Assembly: GCA_900548875.1 (NCBI GenBank)
Contig: URMA01000017.1
Span: 1-45,515, forward strand
Direction: 5' to 3'
Length of the DNA stretch: 45,515 nucleotides
DNA from: an uncultured Porphyromonadaceae bacterium
Lineage (GTDB): Bacteria > Bacteroidota > Bacteroidia > Bacteroidales > Muribaculaceae
The notes beneath the pieces are model-generated. The model saw only the letters and a program-made list of their open reading frames with translations. It searched no databases and had not been told where the DNA came from. Below are positions 1-8,417 of the stretch, piece after piece. The position numbers were made by a program, and so were the translations under genes. The first letter of the stretch is position 1. Every line of letters starts with the position of its first letter.

Positions 1-684
1 CCAGCCGGTAAATCCGGCACGGCGCATGATGTCGAGCATTTCCTCTCCCTGAGGCACTGCCGCTATGCTTTCCGGCAGATAGCTGTAGGCTCGCGTGTTC
101 TTCGACACCAACCGCCCCACAAACGGAATCAGATAGCGCGTATAGAAGCGATAGAACGCCAGACACAAGGGGTTGCGCGGCGTCGACAGTTCGATGACAC
201 ACAGCACGCCGCCCTTCGACAGCACACGGAACATTTCGGCATATCCCTGCTCCAGATGTTCGAAATTACGGACTCCGTAGGCCACCGTAACGGCATCGAA
301 CGTACCCTCGCCGTATTTCAGCGCCAGACAGTCGCCCACTTCAAAGTCGATGACCGAAGCCAGCCCGGCAGTCTTTGCCTTCTCACGGGCAATGGCAAGC
401 ATTCCCTCCGACAGGTCAATGCCCGAAATGCGTTCCGGCTTCAGCTTCCGGTAAAGCAGCAGAGCCAGGTCGCCCGTACCCGTCGCCACGTCGAGAATCG
501 ACTTTACGCCATATTTTTTCAGTTTGGCGACAGCCTTGCGACGCCAAATCTTGTCAATGCCGAAAGTCATGGCACGGTTCATAAAGTCGTAGGCAGGCGC
601 TATCGAGTCAAACATTTCACGCACCTGCTCCGTCTTGCTCTCCGAACTTCCGTAAGGAGTGATTTTTTCTGCCTTATAGTCCAT
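1..684 (-). CDS. ubiE: Demethylmenaquinone methyltransferase (UbiE/MenG family), partial
   Basis: S-adenosylmethionine-dependent C-methyltransferase that converts demethylmenaquinone to menaquinone, the last step of respiratory quinone synthesis in Bacteroidota. The start at 684 gives MDYKAEKITPYGSSESKTEQ. It is followed by the family signature FDSIAPAYDFMNRAMTFGID near residues 25-45, the SAM-binding motif DVATGTGDLAL near 65-75 and the second family signature DAVTVAYGVRNFEHLEQGY. About 228 residues are visible; the family is usually about 240-250, so only a short C-terminal piece is missing beyond the left edge. It lies downstream of purC on the same strand, but a terminator-like hairpin at 690-738 separates them. 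The family call is secure. MenG rather than UbiE activity is inferred from the menaquinone chemistry of the phylum. Confidence 0.93.
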   Translation of the reverse strand, partial: MDYKAEKITPYGSSESKTEQVREMFDSIAPAYDFMNRAMTFGIDKIWRRKAVAKLKKYGVKSILDVATGTGDLALLLYRKLKPERISGIDLSEGMLAIAREKAKTAGLASVIDFEVGDCLALKYGEGTFDAVTVAYGVRNFEHLEQGYAEMFRVLSKGGVLCVIELSTPRNPLCLAFYRFYTRYLIPFVGRLVSKNTRAYSYLPESIAAVPQGEEMLDIMRRAGFTGW

Positions 685-689
685 TGGTT

Positions 690-738
690 AAAAACAAATT
701 TCCGGCTCTCCGCCCAACGTGAACGGGAAAGCCGGAAA
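690..738 (-). terminator. Hairpin terminator after purC
   Basis: A nine-base-pair perfect stem (TTTCCGGCT at 699-707 pairing with AGCCGGAAA at 730-738) is followed on the minus strand by a T-rich tail (TTTGTTTTTAA). It lies between the purC stop and the ubiE start, so it probably ends or attenuates purC transcription. Confidence 0.6.
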
Positions 739-753
739 CAATGTCAAATTATA

Positions 754-1707
754 TTATTTCTTCAAAGAGTTCAAATATTCTGTCACATTCTTTTCGATAC
801 GTGCCTTGATGTCACCGTCTTCCTTCTTTTCAAACTTCAGACCTGTGATGTGTTCATAAAGTTCGATATAGCGGTTGGAAACCGATTCGCAGTATTCGTC
901 GGTCATTTCCGGCACCTGTTGTCCGGCCTTACCCATGAAACCGTGTTCGATGAGCCACTGACGCACGAATTCCTTTGAAAGCTGACGTTGCGGTTCGCCT
1001 TTTTCAAAGCGTTCTTCGTAACCTTCAGCATAGAAGTAGCGTGAAGAGTCCGGAGTGTGGATTTCATCAATCAGATAAACCTTACCGTCGCGCTTACCGA
1101 ATTCATATTTAGTATCGACAAGAATCAGGCCCTTTTCAGCCGCCATCTTCGAGCCGCGTTCAAACAAGGCACGAGTGTAGCGTTCCATTGTTTCGTAGTC
1201 TTCTTTCGAAACGATGCCCTGGGCAATGATTTCTTCTTTGGAGATATTTTCGTCGTGTCCGGCTTCAGCCTTCGTAGTCGGAGTGATGATTGGTTCCGGG
1301 AACTTCTGGTTTTCCTTCATGCCTTCCGGAAGTTTCACGCCGCAAAGCTCACGGCAACCGGCGGCATATTCGCGCCATGCACTACCCGTCAGATAACCGC
1401 GGATAATCATTTCCACGCGGAAACCTTCACATTTCAAACCCACAGTCACCATCGGGTCCGGAGTAGCCAGTTTCCAGTTCGGAACGATGTCGGCCGTTGC
1501 ATCAAGGAATGTAGCCGCAATCTGGTTCAGCACCTGACCTTTGAAAGGAATACCTTTCGGCAGAATAACGTCGAAAGCGGAAATACGGTCAGTGGCCACC
1601 ATTACCATCAAGTCGTCGTTGATATTGTAAACGTCGCGCACTTTGCCGTGATAAACGCTCACCTGTCCCGGAAAATTGAAATCTGTTTTTACTAATGTCT
1701 TTGCCAT
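754..1707 (-). CDS. purC: Phosphoribosylaminoimidazole-succinocarboxamide synthase (SAICAR synthetase)
   Basis: Joins aspartate to CAIR using ATP to make SAICAR in cytoplasmic de novo purine synthesis. The 317 residues match the longer form of the enzyme (typical short forms are about 235-250). Visible family motifs include KVRDVYNINDDLMVMVATDR near the N terminus (nucleotide-binding region), EMIIRGYLTGSAW in the middle, and the signature KYEFGKRDGKVYLIDEIHTP followed by DSSRY. The start MAKTLVKTDFNFPG fits the family N terminus. The stop of the upstream PhoH-like gene is 24 bases before this start, so the two are probably co-transcribed. No oddities were seen. Confidence 0.95.
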   Translation of the reverse strand: MAKTLVKTDFNFPGQVSVYHGKVRDVYNINDDLMVMVATDRISAFDVILPKGIPFKGQVLNQIAATFLDATADIVPNWKLATPDPMVTVGLKCEGFRVEMIIRGYLTGSAWREYAAGCRELCGVKLPEGMKENQKFPEPIITPTTKAEAGHDENISKEEIIAQGIVSKEDYETMERYTRALFERGSKMAAEKGLILVDTKYEFGKRDGKVYLIDEIHTPDSSRYFYAEGYEERFEKGEPQRQLSKEFVRQWLIEHGFMGKAGQQVPEMTDEYCESVSNRYIELYEHITGLKFEKKEDGDIKARIEKNVTEYLNSLKK

Positions 1708-1731
1708 AGCTTTTTATGTTTTAAATAAAAT

Positions 1732-2727
1732 TCATTTGTCGTTTTTTTCCGCCGCCCGTTTTTCAGCTTCCTCCTTACGGAGCGCCTTCATTTCCTCGTC
1801 GTGCTTCTCGTAGGCTTCCACGATGCGCTGAACAAGGTGGTGACGCACAATGTCCTTCTTGTCGAACTGCACCCTGCCGATTCCCGGCACGTCGCGAAGC
1901 ACCTTCAATGCCTGCACCAGTCCCGACACTTGCGAGTGGGGAAGGTCGATTTGTGTGATGTCGCCCGTAATGATCATCTTGGCATTCAGACCCAGACGGG
2001 TAAGAAACATTTTGATTTGGTGGGTGGTCGTGTTCTGCGCCTCGTCGAGAATAATGACAGCCTCGCTCAGCGTACGTCCGCGCATGAAAGCCAGCGGCGC
2101 AATCTGTATGACATTGGTTTCCATATATTCGCGCAGCTTGTTGGCAGGAATCATGTCCTCCAATGCATCGTAGAGCGGCTGCAAGTAAGGGTCAATCTTG
2201 TCCTTCATATCACCCGGAAGGAATCCGAGCTTTTCGCCCGCCTCGACAGCCGGACGCGAAAGAATAATCTTGCGCACTTCCCTGTTTTTCAAGGCTCTGA
2301 CAGCAAGGGCAATCGCCACGTAGGTTTTTCCCGTACCGGCAGGACCGAGAGCAAATGTCAGGTCGTTTTCCTGAAAAGCCTTCACCAGTTTCTGCTGGTT
2401 GGCAGAGCGTCCCTGGATGGGCTTTCCGTTCACGCCGTAGATGATAACGTCGTCCATTTTCAACTCTTTGGGCGGCTTGCCTTTCACCACGTCGAGAATG
2501 ACCTCCTCGCCCAAACGGTTGTACTTCACGCAATAGTCTTCCAGTTCTTTGATTTTCTTCTCGAATTCGGCAGTTTCTTCTTCATCGCCCAACGCCTTGA
2601 TGAGAGACCCGCGGGCTGCAATACGCAACTTCGGGAACAGGCTGCGGATGAGTTGCATGTTTGAATTGTTCACACCGTAGAAAATCACCGGGTCAACATT
2701 ATCTATTACTACTATTCTTTCTATCAT
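1732..2727 (-). CDS. PhoH-like ATPase (PhoH/PhoL family)
   Basis: Cytoplasmic P-loop ATPase of the PhoH/PhoL (YbeZ) family, linked in other bacteria to RNA metabolism and ribosome maturation. With the start at 2727 the protein has 331 residues, the usual size. Walker A is GPAGTGKT at about 128-135, Walker B is VIILDEAQN at about 224-232, and the helicase-like segment ITGDITQIDLP follows. The open frame continues upstream to 3126, but that part is antisense to the neighbouring GSCFA gene and has no family similarity; MIERIVVIDN is the natural N terminus. A minus-strand TAATTTTG (-7 type) site lies at 2745-2752. It probably forms an operon with purC. Confidence 0.92.
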   Translation of the reverse strand: MIERIVVIDNVDPVIFYGVNNSNMQLIRSLFPKLRIAARGSLIKALGDEEETAEFEKKIKELEDYCVKYNRLGEEVILDVVKGKPPKELKMDDVIIYGVNGKPIQGRSANQQKLVKAFQENDLTFALGPAGTGKTYVAIALAVRALKNREVRKIILSRPAVEAGEKLGFLPGDMKDKIDPYLQPLYDALEDMIPANKLREYMETNVIQIAPLAFMRGRTLSEAVIILDEAQNTTTHQIKMFLTRLGLNAKMIITGDITQIDLPHSQVSGLVQALKVLRDVPGIGRVQFDKKDIVRHHLVQRIVEAYEKHDEEMKALRKEEAEKRAAEKNDK

Positions 2728-2744
2728 ATATGAAAAAGTTGCCA

Positions 2745-2752
2745 CAAAATTA
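2745..2752 (-). promoter_or_regulatory. Possible -7 element for the PhoH-like gene
   Basis: The minus strand reads TAATTTTG, matching the Bacteroidota -7 form TAnnTTTG, 17 bases ahead of the 2727 start. No convincing -33 partner is seen, so this is weaker than the paired sites elsewhere in the window. Confidence 0.35.
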
Positions 2753-2807
2753 CGAATACTCCGTGAATTTTCCTTGCAAATCCACGGTAAAATTACGCGC
2801 CATTTTT

Positions 2808-2839
2808 CTTGTAGCCGCATCCTACATTCACTACTTTTG
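2808..2839 (+). promoter_or_regulatory. Predicted promoter of the GSCFA gene
   Basis: CTTG (2808-2811), a 20-base spacer, then TACTTTTG (2832-2839), matching the Bacteroidota -33/-7 pattern. The start codon follows 20 bases downstream, which implies a very short leader. Confidence 0.5.
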
Positions 2840-2859
2840 TAAAAGCTAAACAAACGGAT

Positions 2860-3807
2860 ATGGAATTTCGGACAAAAATAGAACTGCAACGCTTTCAGCC
2901 TGCCATCGGGCACAATGAAAAAATCATGATGCTCGGCTCGTGTTTCACGGAAAACATCGGCGAAAGGCTGACGCGGGGCATGTTTGACGTCGACATCAAT
3001 CCGTTCGGCACGCTCTATAATCCGGCAAGCATAGCCCAATCGGTCGACAGACTGCTGGAGGGACGCGAGTTTGCGAAGGAAGAGCTGTTCGAATATCAGG
3101 GCACATGGCACAGTTTCGCCCACCACTCGCGCTTTTCAAGCAGCAACCCTGACACGGCTCTGGAACGCATCAACGAGCGGTTCCACAAGGCTGCGGACAA
3201 CCTTCTCCAGGCACGCCATCTGATTGTCACATTCGGCACGGCATTCGTGTTTTCACTGGAAGAAAATGGAGAAATCGTGGCCAACTGCCACAAACTGCCG
3301 GCGGCACGCTTCCGCCGTACTCGGCTCTCTGTCGATGAAATTGTCGAAACATGGACCGCCCTGCTCCATCGTCTGCTGAAAGTCAATCCCGATTTATACG
3401 TCACGTTTACGGTCAGCCCAATCCGTCATCTTGCCGACGGAGCACACGGCAACCAGCTCAGCAAATCAACGCTTCTACTTGCCGTCGACCGCCTTACGGA
3501 AGCCATTCCGCAATGCCGTTATTTCCCGTCGTACGAAATCCAGTTGGACGAACTTCGCGACTACCGCTTCTATGCTGCCGACATGACTCACCCCTCGGAA
3601 GTATCCGTCGACTATATCTATACCCGTTTTTCCGAAGCCTGCTTTTCCGACTCGGCACGACAAGCGGCCGCCGACTGCGAAAAACTCTACCGCCAACTGC
3701 ACCATCGTCCGCTCACGGACAATGCCGAAGCCATAGCGCGCTTTCAGGCATCTACCGAAAAACTGCGCCGACAGCTTCTCGACAGATACCCATATCTGAA
3801 CATCTAA
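2860..3807 (+). CDS. GSCFA domain protein (SGNH-hydrolase-like, function unknown)
   Basis: A 315-residue protein with the name-giving motif MLGSCFTENIGERL at about residues 25-38, followed by the conserved NPFGTLYNPASIA. The C-terminal part holds FYAADMTHPSEVSVDYIY, which resembles the Asp/His block of SGNH/GDSL hydrolases, the fold family to which GSCFA proteins are thought to belong. The Ser of GSCF would then be the nucleophile. No signal peptide is seen, so it is probably cytoplasmic. The substrate is unknown. The gene overlaps the convergent hydrolase gene by four bases at the stop codons. The family call is strong; enzymatic activity is inference. Confidence 0.85.
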   Translation: MEFRTKIELQRFQPAIGHNEKIMMLGSCFTENIGERLTRGMFDVDINPFGTLYNPASIAQSVDRLLEGREFAKEELFEYQGTWHSFAHHSRFSSSNPDTALERINERFHKAADNLLQARHLIVTFGTAFVFSLEENGEIVANCHKLPAARFRRTRLSVDEIVETWTALLHRLLKVNPDLYVTFTVSPIRHLADGAHGNQLSKSTLLLAVDRLTEAIPQCRYFPSYEIQLDELRDYRFYAADMTHPSEVSVDYIYTRFSEACFSDSARQAAADCEKLYRQLHHRPLTDNAEAIARFQASTEKLRRQLLDRYPYLNI

Positions 3808-5582
3808 TAAGAAGTCTTTTCCATCACGCCATCCTCGTCACTCAACAGCTTGTAAAACACCGGATTGCGCAGTATTTCATCAATAGCATACCGCTTGCCG
3901 TCGACAAGCACATAACGGCAAAACAGCCGTACACTGTGACTGTAGTCCACATAACGGTCGTGATGCACACCGCTCAGCGGCTGAATGGATTTTCCGTCGG
4001 GATAGTGCCAACCATAGATAAACACCCGGCCGCCTTCCGTCAGACGGTTGGTGATGACAATGTCCTTCTTATGGCCTGTAATCAGTGCCGACAAAGGCAT
4101 TCCCACTGAATCGCGGGAGGCTTCAATCAATCGGTTATGTTCGGCAAAGACCGGAATGGTTATCATCGTCATATCGGGAGTCATCGGGTGAGGCATCAAC
4201 TTGACAACACTATGACGTGCCACCAAATCCGACATTTTCCGTGTAGGCAATGTAGCACCAAATACATCGGCTATACGTTGTGCCGTTCCCGGCAACATCG
4301 GAATCCGAACAAAATCGGAATCCGAACCGACCGACAACACATCGGGAAGCACCGCCAGTTCTACTATATGGCTCTCGCCAGCCGCATCGCAAAGTGTATC
4401 CTTGATGACAACCGCCCGCCGGAATGCATCGGGCATATTTCCTGCCGTCAGTTCGTTGAAAATGGCATTTTCCCGATCGTCCAGCTCCATATTCTCAATC
4501 TTTGCCATAAATTCCTGTCCGCCCACGGCATTTTCCTTGCGCGGCGGTATGCGTAATAGCGGCAACTGTTCGACGGCAGGCTGAATGTAGTCGGTATAGG
4601 CAGGCTCTCCCCAAAAGCGGTAAGCCTTTTCGCTGTGCTTCGTATCGAAAAGCAGACTATGGATAAACCCGTTTTTCTCCACCAGTACTGTATGATAAAT
4701 TTCCCGTTTCGGATTCGTTTTCAACAGAAAAAGCACCTGACGGTTACGCGTACGGAACATTTTCATTTCCTCCGTTTCCCGGCTCTCCCATTTCCAGCCC
4801 AGGTTTTCCTGCAAATATTGCTGCATCACCTGCGAACGGTACCAGGTTCCACCCGTAGCCGAAACAAACGGCTTTCCGTTGAGCAGAGCATTCACATCGT
4901 CGTAGCAAATCACCGCCAGACGATGGTCGTCGGAACGCTTCAGCCATTCTGTGAGTTTCTTGCCATAGCGTTCAGCTTCCCAGTTATAGTTACTGTCGAG
5001 AAACACGATACGCTTCACATAGTCGGGAATCGTTTCTGAAGCATCCATAATGGCAAACGGCACATTACCCCCGCCGCTATGTCCGCTCAGTACAACAAAC
5101 GGCCGGTAATTCTTGAACAGCTCCAGCAGATATTCCGTCAGCTCCTTCAGTTTACCGTCGCCTCCTTCAGTAGTTTTCCGCCAGTTGCCCCAACTTTTCG
5201 AAGAGGCCTCCAGATAGACCGTCACCCAGTTATATTCCGGCGACTGTTCACGTACAAAACGAGTCTGCGCACCGATATGCTGAATGGCAAAATGCCAGTC
5301 GTCGCCCGGCGCAAGCTGTCGGCCGATGGTCCATTCCGTCGTGTTACCGTTGGGCAATCCGTACAGCACCAGTGCCGTCGGTTTCGTTGCATCGAAATCG
5401 TCCACTGCCGGCGCATTGATTTCCACTTTCACGTTCGGTTCATAGTTGAAAGCCGCCACCTGCTCGTCAAAATACGGGCTCGTCACAAATCCCGGCAAAA
5501 CCACCGGTTCCGAAAAGGCATCCGCCACACCGAAAATCAGCATGGCGGACAATCCCGTTATAAGTTTTCTAAGATAGTTCAT
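3804..5582 (-). CDS. Exported two-domain protein: alpha/beta hydrolase plus conserved C-terminal domain
   Basis: A 592-residue protein with a signal peptide (MNYLRKLITGLSAMLIFGVA, cleavage near residue 22). The N-terminal half is an alpha/beta hydrolase: VLYGLPNGNTTEW near the oxyanion region and the nucleophile elbow SGHSGGG with Ser169. From about residue 350 a second region carries SDSDFVRIPMLPGTAQRIAD, ITGHKKDIVI, VFIYGWHYPDGKSIQPL and VDYSHSVRLF. These match, from memory, a conserved uncharacterised module found as stand-alone exported proteins in other phyla. Location is periplasmic or surface; the substrate (ester or peptide) cannot be told. The 3' end overlaps the GSCFA gene by four bases. 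Confidence is high for a real exported hydrolase and low for its chemistry. Confidence 0.78.
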   Translation of the reverse strand: MNYLRKLITGLSAMLIFGVADAFSEPVVLPGFVTSPYFDEQVAAFNYEPNVKVEINAPAVDDFDATKPTALVLYGLPNGNTTEWTIGRQLAPGDDWHFAIQHIGAQTRFVREQSPEYNWVTVYLEASSKSWGNWRKTTEGGDGKLKELTEYLLELFKNYRPFVVLSGHSGGGNVPFAIMDASETIPDYVKRIVFLDSNYNWEAERYGKKLTEWLKRSDDHRLAVICYDDVNALLNGKPFVSATGGTWYRSQVMQQYLQENLGWKWESRETEEMKMFRTRNRQVLFLLKTNPKREIYHTVLVEKNGFIHSLLFDTKHSEKAYRFWGEPAYTDYIQPAVEQLPLLRIPPRKENAVGGQEFMAKIENMELDDRENAIFNELTAGNMPDAFRRAVVIKDTLCDAAGESHIVELAVLPDVLSVGSDSDFVRIPMLPGTAQRIADVFGATLPTRKMSDLVARHSVVKLMPHPMTPDMTMITIPVFAEHNRLIEASRDSVGMPLSALITGHKKDIVITNRLTEGGRVFIYGWHYPDGKSIQPLSGVHHDRYVDYSHSVRLFCRYVLVDGKRYAIDEILRNPVFYKLLSDEDGVMEKTSY

Positions 5583-5630
5583 TATTCAACAATCAGTTTT
5601 AAAGTTTTTCAATACGCTAAGATACAACAT

Positions 5631-5729
5631 TTAATTGTTTTCGATGTAATTTCCCTTTTCGAGATAATAAATGGCTTCTCCCTTGTTACCGTTTTCCAAA
5701 TCGGTCAGTTCTACTTTGGTTACCGTCAT
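5631..5729 (-). CDS. Possible 32-residue ORF or remnant of a degraded gene
   Basis: ATG at 5729 opens a 32-residue frame ending in IYYLEKGNYIENN. Its composition looks coding. Just upstream in another minus-strand frame lies KDSVTIKGVVSDYDGN (about 5715-5762), which also looks like real protein sequence; the two frames overlap. A frameshifted remnant of an older gene would explain both, but chance is not excluded. No homolog is recognised, and the region continues directly upstream of the hydrolase start at 5582. Confidence 0.22.
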   Translation of the reverse strand: MTVTKVELTDLENGNKGEAIYYLEKGNYIENN

Positions 5730-5866
5730 AATCGGACACAACGCCCTTTATTGTTACAGAATCTTTCGACGTTTGTCCACAAGTGAGAGCTCTTCTTTAC
5801 AGAAGACAGGCTGCGGCTCGGCATAAAAAATCAAGCAACCTTGTTTTTTCTCCGCTCGCCTTGCAC

Positions 5867-5874
5867 TATCTTTG
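5867..5874 (+). promoter_or_regulatory. Possible -7 element for murF-alr
   Basis: TATCTTTG matches TAnnTTTG, 60 bases ahead of the chosen start. The longer open frame would begin inside this element (5872), which supports the internal start at 5935. No clear -33 partner at 18-21 bases. Confidence 0.4.
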
Positions 5875-5934
5875 CAGTTGGAAAGGAGCCGCATCCTTCG
5901 AGAGGGGAACGGCAGGAAAACAAGAATAGACAAA

Positions 5935-8403
5935 ATGGAATATTCAATACTTGAAATAGCCGACATTCTGGGAGCTAAAATCGACAATTTGCAGAATGCA
6001 AGCATAGATACGCTTCTGACGGACTCGCGCTCGCTGACGTATCCGGAAAAGTCGCTTTTTTTCGCTATTCGGACGAAATGCAACGACGGACATAAATTCA
6101 TCACCCAACTCTACCACAAAGGTGTACGCAACTTTGTGGTAGAAAAATTACCCGAACAAGTTCCGGAAGATGCCAATTTCCTGCAAGTGAAAAGTACGAC
6201 AGCAGCCCTACAGGAACTGGCGGCCTACCATCGGCGACGTTTCAACATTCCCGTGATTGCCATTACGGGCAGCAGCGGAAAAACTTCGGTCAAGGAATGG
6301 CTCTACCAACTTTTACGCGACGACTACAACATCGTTCGCAGTCCACGAAGCTACAATTCGCAAATCGGCGTACCGTTGTCCATCTGGGACATCGACGAGA
6401 ATACGGAACTTGCCATCATCGAAGCCGGCGTGTCGAAACGCGACGAGATGCAGATTCTGGAACGTATCATTCAACCGACTGTCGTAATCGTCACCAATAT
6501 CGGCAGCGAACATCAGGAAGGCTTTGCTTCGATTGAGGAGAAATGCGTGGAAAAGCTGCGCCTGTCACGCCATTGCAACAGCATCATCTACAACAACGAC
6601 GATTCCGTTATCTACAACGGCATTATCGACCTCGCCTACGGCACGCAGGAACTTTGCTGGTCACGCACGAACAGCGACACTCCTATCTTCATATCGTCGA
6701 TACAGCGCGGAAAAAATGAAACGACCATCCACTACTCCTACCTGATGCTCGACGGACAAGCCATCACGCTGCCATTTACGGAGGAACACGACATTGAAAA
6801 TGCCATCACCTGCCTTGCCGCGATGCTCTATTTGCGGATACCGTTCAAGGTCATCAGCGAACGCTTCTCGCGACTGACCGCCACTGGCACACGCATCGAC
6901 GTGTCGGAAGCGGTGAACAACTGCATGCTGATTCACGACACCTATACCAGCGACTACCTTTCGCTCGACACATCGCTCGATTTCATGATGCGCCGTGCCA
7001 TCGACAACCGAAAACCGACGGTCATTCTTTCGGATGTCATGAAGGAAAACATACCGGCCGAAATGGTCTACCAGAAAATTGCGGAACTGCTCCGGCTGCG
7101 CAATGTCGAACGTCTGATTGGCATCGGCCCGAACATTTCGCAACACAGCCGCCTGTTTCCGCCTCAATCACGCTTTTTCAACTCTACCCGCGAATTTCTC
7201 GACACGATGAAGGCCGAAGATTTCGCCAATGAACTGATTCTGCTGAAAGGCGCACCCGATTTCCACTTTGAGCTGATCACGGAGTTGCTGGAAGCCCGCC
7301 AGCACGAATCGATACTGGAGGTCAACCTCGACGCTCTCGTCTATAATTTCAATTTCTACCGTTCCCACCTCAACCGCAATACGAAAATCGTATGCATGCT
7401 GAAAGCCTCGGGCTACGGTGCAGGCTCTTACGAACTGGCCAAGACGCTCCAGGACCAGGGAGCGGCATATATCGCCGTTGCTTCCCACGACGAAGGTGTC
7501 GAACTTCGCGAAGCGGGTATCTCGATGCCGATTTTGGTACTGAACCCGAAAGTGGGCAACTATAAATCGCTGTTCGACTACCGGCTCGAACCGGAAATTT
7601 TCAGTTTCGACATGTGCCGTGAAATTATCCGCGAGGCGGAAAAGCTGGGCGTGGAAGACTATCCCATCCACATAAAGATTGATACCGGCATGCATCGGTT
7701 GGGCTTCATCTATGAAGAACTGCCGGAACTCATCGACCTGCTGAAAAACCAGTCGTATGTCCGCCCCATTTCCATCTTCTCCCACCTGGCCACGGCCGAC
7801 GATTTCGAAAAGACCGACTATGCACAGATGCAGCTCGACTACTTCGACCGCTGCTGCAAGCTGTTTACCGAAAGTTTCCCGTTCCCGATTATGCGCCATA
7901 TTCTGAATACGGACGGCATTCTTCGTTTCCCTGAACATCAGTACGAAATGGTGCGTCTGGGCATCGGGCTTTACGGCATACCCACACTCGGCAAGGGCTA
8001 TGACGAAGACCTGCGCACCGTATCGTCGCTCCATTCTGTCATCATCCAAATCCGCGAATGGCCGGCCGGAACCACTGTCGGCTACGGCTGCTACGGCAAA
8101 CTCGACCGCCCGTCGCGCATCGCCACCATACCTCTGGGCTATGCCGATGGCTTCAACCGACGGCTCGGACGAGGAGTCGGCGAAGTGTATATCAACGGCA
8201 AGCGTGTGCCGACGGTAGGCAACATCTGCATGGACCTGTTCATGGCCGACGTCACTGACGTAGCCTGCAAGGTAGGCGACAAAGTGGAAATTTTCGGCGA
8301 CCATGTGACAGCGACCGAAATTGCCGACAAGCTGGGCACCATCCCCTATGAAGTGCTCACTTCAGTTTCCACCCGCGTGAAACGTATTTACTATCGCGAA
8401 TAA
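5935..8403 (+). CDS. murF-alr: Bifunctional UDP-N-acetylmuramoyl-tripeptide:D-Ala-D-Ala ligase / alanine racemase (MurF-Alr fusion)
   Basis: An 822-residue fusion of two cytoplasmic peptidoglycan enzymes, a known arrangement in Bacteroidota. The MurF half (about 1-450) adds D-Ala-D-Ala to the UDP-MurNAc-tripeptide: MEYSILEIADILGA, the ATP-binding ITGSSGKTSVKEW near 110-122, and NSQIGVPLSIW. The racemase half (about 460-822) interconverts L- and D-alanine with PLP: Schiff-base Lys490 in VCMLKASGYGAG and the second catalytic Tyr717 in TVGYGCYG, followed by ATIPLGYADGFNR. So the fusion makes its own D-alanine for the ligase. The longer frame adds 21 residues (MQLERSRILREGNGR...) without family similarity. 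The methyltransferase gene follows 14 bases downstream and is probably co-transcribed. Confidence 0.93.
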   Translation: MEYSILEIADILGAKIDNLQNASIDTLLTDSRSLTYPEKSLFFAIRTKCNDGHKFITQLYHKGVRNFVVEKLPEQVPEDANFLQVKSTTAALQELAAYHRRRFNIPVIAITGSSGKTSVKEWLYQLLRDDYNIVRSPRSYNSQIGVPLSIWDIDENTELAIIEAGVSKRDEMQILERIIQPTVVIVTNIGSEHQEGFASIEEKCVEKLRLSRHCNSIIYNNDDSVIYNGIIDLAYGTQELCWSRTNSDTPIFISSIQRGKNETTIHYSYLMLDGQAITLPFTEEHDIENAITCLAAMLYLRIPFKVISERFSRLTATGTRIDVSEAVNNCMLIHDTYTSDYLSLDTSLDFMMRRAIDNRKPTVILSDVMKENIPAEMVYQKIAELLRLRNVERLIGIGPNISQHSRLFPPQSRFFNSTREFLDTMKAEDFANELILLKGAPDFHFELITELLEARQHESILEVNLDALVYNFNFYRSHLNRNTKIVCMLKASGYGAGSYELAKTLQDQGAAYIAVASHDEGVELREAGISMPILVLNPKVGNYKSLFDYRLEPEIFSFDMCREIIREAEKLGVEDYPIHIKIDTGMHRLGFIYEELPELIDLLKNQSYVRPISIFSHLATADDFEKTDYAQMQLDYFDRCCKLFTESFPFPIMRHILNTDGILRFPEHQYEMVRLGIGLYGIPTLGKGYDEDLRTVSSLHSVIIQIREWPAGTTVGYGCYGKLDRPSRIATIPLGYADGFNRRLGRGVGEVYINGKRVPTVGNICMDLFMADVTDVACKVGDKVEIFGDHVTATEIADKLGTIPYEVLTSVSTRVKRIYYRE

Positions 8404-8417
8404 AACAGCATCATTAC

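Larger units (their letters stand above)
5583..5934. other. Intergenic region between the hydrolase and murF-alr
   Basis: About 350 bases without a confident gene. It holds a short minus-strand frame (5631-5729) with protein-like composition and, on the plus strand, a -7 type site before murF-alr. No tRNA or long hairpin is seen. Confidence 0.5.

Noticed and set aside
2728..3126. 133-residue N-terminal extension of the PhoH-like protein
   Set aside because: Most of it is antisense to the GSCFA gene and the intergenic promoter, with no family similarity; the PhoH family N terminus begins at 2727.
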